Positions 57,186 to 64,000 of a stretch of DNA of 64,000 nt are shown here, piece by piece (position 1 is the first letter of the stretch; every line of letters starts with the position of its first letter). A model generated the notes under the pieces. It was not told the DNA's origin. It saw only the letters and a program-made list of their open reading frames with translations, and ran no database searches. The stretch comes from Acorus gramineus (taxonomy: Eukaryota > Streptophyta > Magnoliopsida > Acorales > Acoraceae). The stretch is taken from the NCBI GenBank assembly GCA_030737835.1, contig CM060856.1, positions 3,946,781 through 4,010,780 of the forward strand, in the 5' to 3' direction. Made by a program: the position numbers and the translations under genes.

Positions 57186-59404
57186 GGGTGCTCTTTTTGC
57201 ACCCCTACAACCTGTTTGTACATCCCTTTAAATCTCCGGAACTATATTTGAAAGCCGTGCACAGAAAGAAGGTGAGGAGGTGGAGGTGGGACGAGGACGA
57301 GGGGAGGAGGAGTCGCGTGGTGAGGAAGACAGCGAGGAGACGATGGCCACAATCAAGGCCGGCCTTGAGACAAGGTCACCAAGGCAATTGCCTAGGGCCC
57401 CCATTCAAGAAATGCCTTAATCATCTGAATCAATGGAAAATTCAAAATTTACAGTGAGATCCAATTAAAAAAAGAAGAATGTGTCTCTCTCAAAACACTT
57501 TCTCACTCTAACATCCCTCAAATCAAGCCTAAAATCTTTCCCCTCCACAAATCTCTCCAACTAATATAAAATTTAAATTTTACACGCTCTGTATTTTTTT
57601 ATTATTGCAATTTTCTCATTCTATTAAAACTTTATTATTTTGAGGACTTTTTATGTGAGCATAATAATGTAGAAGGTTGTAATTTAAATTTTTTTTATAA
57701 TATTGTGTATCTATTTTGTAATATTTATAGCTTAAAATAAAATTATGTGTAATATTCTAACAATCTACATTTTTATAAAAAAAATCAATAATGATTTCTA
57801 TGCCCCAACTTCACGGGCCTCATGATGTGGCAATAGAACATTGTCTATTATGCCCTTTACTTGATAACTATCTCGACATTTATCCCTATGATAGTGAAGT
57901 ATCATTTAATTTTGAAAATTTCGTATTTCTTCACCATTAATTGATTCTGAAAATCATGCAGCAATATTAATCGATGTTTGAATTTTTAAACTGATTTTGT
58001 TTAAGAAGAACACGTGGGAGCAGATCGAAAATTTTATTTTTGAGGTTTTGGAAGGCAAGAAATTGTTTTTTTTTTTATTTGGATCTCACCTCAATGTCTC
58101 TCGGATCAGGTTTGACATTATTGGATTCGTAATTGAATTGTGTTTTGCCTTTTGTTTTAAATGTTTCAAAACGAATTTTTTTCATGTATTAAATGACATT
58201 TTCCACAGTTTGATTTGTTTTTGTCTCAATATCTAAATGTAACATTCGATACTGTTACATTTTATATATGGATAATTTGTTTGACGCTACTGCTACATTG
58301 TTGACAATGTAAATAGTCATTTTTTAAATCTATGTTATTTTTGTTACATTCATATATGCAACAGTCAACCGCATGCATGTATTGATTTATTTTTGTTACA
58401 TTCATAAATGTAACAGTCAACTACATGTAAATTGCATGGAATGCAAAACATTTAGGTAAATGTAATTGTTATGTTACATTTATGTAAATGTAACAGTTTT
58501 TATGAAAATAAATCAATTAGTTTATGTAATATTTGTTAAAAGTAACTCACAACAAAAAATGTGTTTGCTATTTTTCATAAAATGTAACTGACTATTGAAG
58601 AGAGAATCTGTTTAAAAATTGTTTAAATATTGTATGGAATGTAAAACAGTTATGTAAATATAATTGTTATGTTACATTTATGTAAATGTAACAGTGTTTA
58701 TGTAAATATAACAATTAGTTGTAAATGATATAAACATTTAGGAAATGTATTTGCATTTTCAGAGATGGTTTATTTATATAAATTGAAAAGAAGTTTATCA
58801 AATGATATAATGTTTAGTTAATAACATTCTTCAAAAAAAATGTATATAGTACGAATGTAAATTTTTTTAAAAAAGAGTAGTCGTTTGATGGATTTTGACA
58901 AAAAAATCAATTTAGGTAAGTTTTGGTGTAATTTAAGTAAGATTTGGGTGTAATCAAAATAGAAAATTCAGTTAATAGGTAAAGATTTCAAAATTTACAT
59001 AAAATTTAGTGTAATCGTGGAAAATTAGTAACTGATTAGAGAAAAAAAAAGATTTGGGTTAATGGGATAAATTTTTATTGAGACACAAATTTGTATTTTT
59101 TTATTTTATCTTTTTTAAAAAGTAAAAAAACATATAGGGCCCAACAAAAAAATTTAATTATCAGGTCAACTCTGGGCGCAATAAAAGGTCGATGGTGTGG
59201 TTTTTCATGGAGGACGATGATCACGTGTTTTTCTAGGGATATATGTTCAAGGTGGTTTTTCATAAATGTAGCAGGGTGCAAAGTGCAAACAAAAGCCAAG
59301 TACCCTTATGCATTTGTGGCTTTTAAATAAAAATTGTAAATTGCTTGGGCGTGTAAACAAGAGGGGTGTGCATACATATTTGAGGGGTGTAAATAGAGAC
59401 ACCC
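57186..59404. mobile_element. Possible Mutator-like non-autonomous DNA transposon
   Basis: The ends form an imperfect inverted repeat of about 45 bp: GGGTGCTCTTTTTGCACCCC at left and GGGTGTCTCTATTTACACCC on the complementary strand at right. Flanks are ATATATATG (57177-57185) and ATACATATG (59405-59413), 8 of 9 matching, which is the length typical of Mutator-like elements, though the sequence is simple. The 2.2 kb inside is mostly AT-rich, without a transposase. 57355-57830 looks like a diverged hAT-type end (GGCCGGCCTTGAG, CCTAGGGCCCCC). Confidence 0.5.
58240..58720. repeat. TGTAAC/GTTACA palindrome-rich segment with about 199-bp direct repeat
   Basis: GTTACATTTA-TG-TAAATGTAAC occurs near 58473 and again near 58672, within a longer direct repeat (TGGAATG(C/T)AAAACA through TGTTTATG). 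At least five further GTTACATTCAT-type half or full palindromes lie between 58240 and 58420. Confidence 0.7.
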
Positions 59405-59620
59405 ATACATATGATCTGAAGATTAAAAATTAAATGTGTTTTTCTAAAGGCAGTATGTATCAAAGCTCATCTATCAATGATTTTTAACTTTTACCTTCGA
59501 GGTATATTGTATATGATTGGATTTATAGTGTACAAAAATTTCATATGATTCAAGAATAAAATTTGCAATGTATTAGGATAAATCATGTGATAAAAAATTT
59601 GATTAATTTAATAACTTAGA
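59405..59620. other. AT-rich spacer
   Basis: No feature seen apart from the 9-bp flank of the preceding element. Confidence 0.5.
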
Positions 59621-60270
59621 TGTGGGCACCAAATTTTATGGCCCAATAAAACGGGTCGGATCCGATTTAGGCCCAGTTCCCAACCAAGTAGGTCACGGCC
59701 CAATTAGCCCGAGCTCGACAAAGCTCGGCCCACTTTGATCCGATGACGACATCCCAAGTCAGTAAATTTTAAATCAATATCTTTTTTATTCCCTAAAATA
59801 TATTCACTTGCTTTGGAATTATCATCATTTAATTTTAAAATCTCATAGAATATACCATAGGATCAAGTCATTATGGCCTAATCCATCAAATCCCAACAAA
59901 ATATATATATTTATGAGGATATGATTAATAGAATAAGAAATATATATATATTTTGTGCCCCTGAAAATCATGAATCTCTTCTCATCCATCTGATAAGAAG
60001 AGATCGACCAAAACACCCTAGGGCAATCCTGGGAATCTCTATAAAAGGGGGGTGAACCCTCTCTATGAAGGTATGTGAAATTCTCTTTCAACAACTCCCA
60101 GTCGGCCACCATTACTGACTTGAGCATCGGAGGGTCTTTTGCAGGTCCCCACCTCCTTGTGTCTTCGATGTTCGAGGAGCGTTCACCAGTGGACACCGTC
60201 TAGGAGGTGGAAGAGAGCGGGAGCTGCCGGATCCGATTACCCATACTTGGTAAGTCGATTTTTGCCCCAC
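59621..60270 (+). repeat. 5' LTR of a truncated gypsy element
   Basis: Probable LTR starting TGTGGGCACCAAATT and ending near TTTTTGCCCCA. It includes a TATA box TATAAAAG (60040-60047) and is followed by a primer-like TTGGCATCGTCTGTGGGACC (60276-60295). There is no second LTR, so the left boundary is by motif only. Confidence 0.7.
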
Positions 60271-60320
60271 TAGATTTGGCATCGTCTGTGGGACCCGAAT
60301 GAAATGCCTAGGTTATCGCC

Positions 60321-61300
60321 ATGCCTCCCAAGAAAACTCTTCCGCTTGCTTCGGTGCCACCCAGCTCGTCAGCGGCCAACCCATCCTCCCTCCCTTATGT
60401 AACCAAAGGGGATGATCCCAGCCCCGAAGTTGTCCCTTTTGTAGCAAATCTGCGATGAGGCCCTTGCTTGAGCGGCACAGGTTGAGAAGCGGATTGAGGA
60501 GTTAGTCCGCACCATCGAAGTGGCATGGGAGGAGAATGAACACCTCTGGGCTGAGCGAGACAACGCCAACCTTCTGATCTGCGTCGGTCTGTTCCCGTCG
60601 TTCCCAACGATCGTCCGCGCACCAATGGTCGTGCCAACCCTCCAGAAAATGACCATCCAACCCCGGAGTAGCCAGCGGTCTCCTCCAACGTGGTTGTCAC
60701 GTCAAAGTGCCCCCGCAAGGTGGACCAGTTTTGGTAGGAAACCTAATGAGGGAGGTCGGTCATCTTATACTCTACAGCTTGATACCTTGGACCCCGGTAA
60801 CATAGTCATGCAAACCTGCATCTCATCTACAATTCTCCTTTCGTTGATGAGATCATCCGAGCGCCTAAACCAGATAAGTTCACTCCCCCTAAGTTCAAGT
60901 TATTTGAGGGAAAATCGGACCCCACCGAGCATATATTTCATTATCAGCAGCGCATGTCCCTCGACGAAGGAGATGATGCGCTACTTTGCAAGGTATTCCC
61001 CCAGAGCCTGGGTAGCCAGGCCCTGACGTGGTTCTGGAAGTTGCCTGCTGCCTCTGTTTCTTACTTCCGCAGCCTCTACGAAGCATTTGTCAGCCACTAC
61101 ATATGCCATTGCAAACCTAAGAAAGACGTGGCGAGCCTGTTTGAGATGAAGCAGGCCAAGGGTGAGCGACTCCAGGATTACTTAACGCAGTTCAGCGTGG
61201 AGATGACTCAAATTGAGTCATGCGATCCTTAGACTACGACCATGGCATTTCGTGGAGGAGTAATTCCTACCGGATACCTCACAAATTCTCTCATGGAGTT
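60321..61300 (+). pseudogene. Gypsy Gag remnant, truncated
   Basis: Starts MPPKKTLPLA at 60321, about 25 bp after the primer-like site. After stops and frame changes, a capsid section is clear: FTPPKFKLFEGKSDPTEHIF (about 60880-60940), ALTWFWKLPAASVSYF, FVSHYICHCKPKKDVASLF, GERLQDYLTQF (open 60954-61232). Similarity stops near 61300, with no protease or RT in the window. Confidence 0.85.
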
Positions 61301-61494
61301 ACCTTCTCTTAGAACCCTCTCAATCTCACCCTTGGATCTCTACATTGTATCATGCCAAATTTTTCCATAGAACACTAAAAAAATATTTATAGAAATATAT
61401 AACTTTCTCCCCAAATAATCTCCTAATTAACAAACAAATATTGTTCCCTGATTTTAGAAGATTCACTTTAAATATTAATTAAGATCAAATCTTA

Positions 61495-61558
<64 letters not shown>

Positions 61559-61757
61559 ATTAGGTGCCCATCCAAATTTGGTTTCATCATGGCCTTACGA
61601 TGTGATACACTAGATCGAGACATAATCCCGACAATCTCCACCTTGGCTCAGGGGCGGAGCCAGGGGGGGTGAGCAGGGGCCTAGGCTCCCCCAAGGCCTG
61701 GTTAAAATATGCATGGGTGGGTGGGAATGAATAATTGAAATGTTTTCTTTACATATG
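61301..61757. other. Spacer with (AT)n microsatellite and a DNA-transposon-like end
   Basis: 61498-61556 is an uninterrupted AT dinucleotide run of about 58 bp. 61570-61645 has a copia-LTR-like CGACAATCTCCACCTTGGCT. 61647-61700 (CAGGGGCGGAGCCAGG, GGCCTAGGCTCCCCC) resembles the terminus of plant hAT-type elements. No gene. Confidence 0.55.
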
Positions 61758-63418
61758 TGTCGATATTGGTTTTCGGGGAGTTTCGATGATTCTGATCCGC
61801 CTCGCGGGCTTTTGGTCAGATCGCCACTCGAAAAAAAGGAGGGTGCGGTTTTGGTTCCTTCCTGATTCACCTGACAGCTCCTCAGGAGGATTCAGGTGGT
61901 TAGTGTGATCGTCACTTGCTTTCTCAAAAAGCAGGAAAAGTAGGTGTTGTTGTTGATCGCCTTCGCCGGGGTAGATTGTGGATTCTCCGCTCTTAGACAC
62001 GGTTAGCCGTACACAGAGGTGAAAACGGAGAATCCTTTTCTGCTTCGGGGACTTGAAAAAGGAAGTTTTTAAAAGGCAAGGTGGAAGTGGGGGTCGGTAG
62101 TAAGGTTTAGCCGCCTGAAGGGGGACGGCTACTGTGTGTTAGCCGCTTGGGACCTAGCTCTATTTGAGTAGAACCTGGGTGGGAATTGGTTTAGGCTTTG
62201 GCTGCGATTAAACCAGGTTTAACTAGGGTTTAGGAGAGATTTTTTGGAGAGTGAAACTTGGTGGAAAATGTGTTTCCTTCTCTCAAAATAAGACTCTTTC
62301 TCTCTCTCTCTCAAGGGTGTGTGTATGGAATTGGTCGGTATGTGATTGCAAGTGCTTTTATGATTAGTTGATGAGTTGAAGAAGTGTTGGACACCCCCTA
62401 TTTATAGTAAAAATGGGGCAAGAGAGTGTCCACTGGACAATAGATCAAATTGAATACAACGGTGTTTGATTTGACCATCATTAAATCTTTGTGCTTCTGA
62501 CAATTCTTGAGGTGAGGGGCGGCATGCTTTAATTAGCCCTCCCAGGGAGGGGCAGCTATTTCTAAAAAGCCGCCCCTATGAAACGTCCAATCTCTGACAA
62601 GCGGTGGCTTGGGGCGGTTACAATGAATAAGCCGTCAGAGAAGGGGTGGCTAAATATGAGAAACCACCGCAATCATCAGCATTAAATGCTAATTTTATGT
62701 CCCACCTCTGGGAAGCAGTTGGGGGGCGGCTACTTTAAACTAGCCGCTCAGTTTCTGCCCCCTTTGAATTTGTCTAAACCCCCATATGGGGTGTGACATT
62801 GGGTTATTTGCTCTTGATAGCTATACTAGAATAGATAACAATTCAGACCGAATAAGCAATTTTTTGTTTGGTTGCATTTTCTGTTATTCTCATTTGAAAA
62901 CGTAAAAATGATTTTTTGTTGTTTGGTTCATCTTAGATAAAGTGATGATAAATGGTTGATAAGAGAGGAATAAGAGTTTATGACTTTTTAAATAACAATT
63001 ATACCCCTGGGAATAGTGTGAGAAATGTACAACTGATTTGATAGATGTGACAGTTTTTGAAATATGTGTGAGACTGTTAGGTGAGATAAATTTTTTAAAA
63101 TGACAAAGAAGGGTATGTTTATCCATTGGCATAGATAAGGCCTGATAAGCAACTACAACATTTCCTTAGAATATCCAGACATAACTATCGTGGTTTATTC
63201 TGTCAAAACAAATAACTTTTTTTTTACTATTCTCCTATATTCTTCCTTATTCTGGGCTTATTTCTCACGCCCTACTGGGGTAAGTGTTTTGGGGCCAGGG
63301 TTTCTCCTTCCGGTTTCTTTCTGAATGTGTTTTCCTCTGGATTTCCAAATGTGGTCATTTCTAAATATTACTTGAAGTAATTTCTTTTCTTTGGACGGCC
63401 AAAATTAGGGTATCTACA
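61758..63418 (+). mobile_element. Solo LTR of the family also found at 16305-17555
   Basis: Starts TGTCGATATTGG and ends GGTATCTACA, flanked by ATATG (61753-61757 and 63419-63423). Both ends match the inverse of 16305-17555. It carries the same CGGCTA/TAGCCG motifs (62095-62145, 62725-62745). It is interrupted by a MITE-like segment near 62803-63216. The open frame on minus at 61870-61610 crosses the LTR edge and is not a gene. Confidence 0.85.
62803..63216 (+). mobile_element. MITE-like element, copy 2
   Basis: About 414 bp inside the solo LTR with ends GTTATTTGCTCTTGA and, on the other strand, GTTATTTGTTTTGACA, an imperfect terminal inverted repeat. It is similar to 51285-51636 in opposite orientation. 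No clear target duplication was seen. Confidence 0.5.
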
Positions 63419-63423
63419 ATATG

Positions 63424-64000
63424 GACCTCTCAAGAAAATTATATTGTAAATATGCCTCTTTTGAACCAAAAAAATGTTTAGATTTTGTATGAAGGCCCTT
63501 TTGAGGGGTATTTTAGACAATATAACTTTCTTAAAATTTTTATAGGAATACCATTCAAAAGGGCATTAATCATGCACAATTTAAACCCTTTTGAGGGTTA
63601 TATATGCAAAAACCGTACTTGAATGAGTGGGTTTAAATTTTAAAAATATTACGTGCACTCTCATTTGCATCCTGCATAATATACGTTTGATTATTTTTAG
63701 GTATATACCTATATGATGAAGTATATGCATCTTTTTATAGAAATGAAATAAATTCTTATATTTTTATTCTGTAATAGTGTAACATATATTGCGTCAATCA
63801 ATTTTGTAAATGTGTTAGACGTGGAAAATGCATATAGATTTACAAACTGAGTGTATAACGTCCACTGAGATTTAGATTCGTGAGTCATTTTTAAAAAAAA
63901 ATTTGTAAATTTTTTTGTTTACATAGGAATATAGGAATATGATTTTGAGGGGGTTAAAAAATCAATGATTTAGATATTTTAGGGATTTCTTTTATTTATT
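63424..64000. other. AT-rich spacer at the right edge
   Basis: No gene. CCCTTTTGAGGG-like motifs occur in both orientations (about 63500, 63560, 63590), suggesting a small decayed repeat. Confidence 0.4.

Noticed and set aside
57188-57457. 89-codon frame near the Mutator-like left end
   Set aside because: It starts inside the terminal repeat and runs into a hAT-like end; charged low-complexity product, no domain.

Overview
The window is nuclear DNA of a flowering plant (angiosperm); the species cannot be told from it. About 55 of 64 kb is nested LTR-retrotransposon material. One convincing host gene is present: a two-exon, GT31-type glycosyltransferase (DUF604 family) on the minus strand at 55113-56717. 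The plant assignment rests on Ty1/copia and Ty3/gypsy lineages with plant-type primer sites, a TRIM element, a GT-AG intron in the host gene, and AT-rich spacers with MITE-like repeats.

Left nest (1-21.8 kb). A decayed Ty1/copia element (gag, protease, integrase, RT, RNase H, plus strand) has been split three times. (i) A 13.5-kb composite (2386-15936, target duplication TATTG) holds an inverted pair of gypsy LTR arms, a non-coding internal region and a TRIM. Inside one arm sits a young gypsy element (3640-13615, duplication TTACC) with two 3.4-kb LTRs, a gag frame and almost no pol. (ii) A solo LTR lies at 16305-17555. (iii) Another solo LTR lies at 18332-20899. Removing the inserts restores the copia reading order at each point.

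Middle nest (23.6-50.6 kb). Two truncated Tat-like gypsy elements face each other: one on plus (LTR, gag, protease, RT, part of RNase H; 23649-about 28631) and one on minus (LTR at 49745-50597, then gag, protease, RT lacking its catalytic core, RNase H, integrase). A degenerate gypsy-type transposon-domain ORF lies between them, antisense to the minus element. The minus element's integrase carries two insertions: solo LTR 43048-45813, and a three-deep stack of solo LTRs (33058-42345, containing 34681-41310, containing 35269-38752).

Right part (50.6-64 kb). AT-rich spacer with duplications, the glycosyltransferase gene, a possible 2.2-kb Mutator-like element (57186-59404), a truncated gypsy LTR plus gag (59621-61300), and a solo LTR (61758-63418) with a MITE-like insertion.

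Most notable observation: all seven long TGTCACGCC/TGTTATATA-type LTRs share one internal layout in the element's sense direction. A splice-donor-like GT(A/G)AG is followed by a very GC-rich alternating purine-pyrimidine block of variable length, then an acceptor-like TGTCTTGCAG or close variant, then a segment of exactly 36 nt, then a second donor-like GTGAGTGGG. This suggests, but does not prove, that these LTRs encode a spliced leader.
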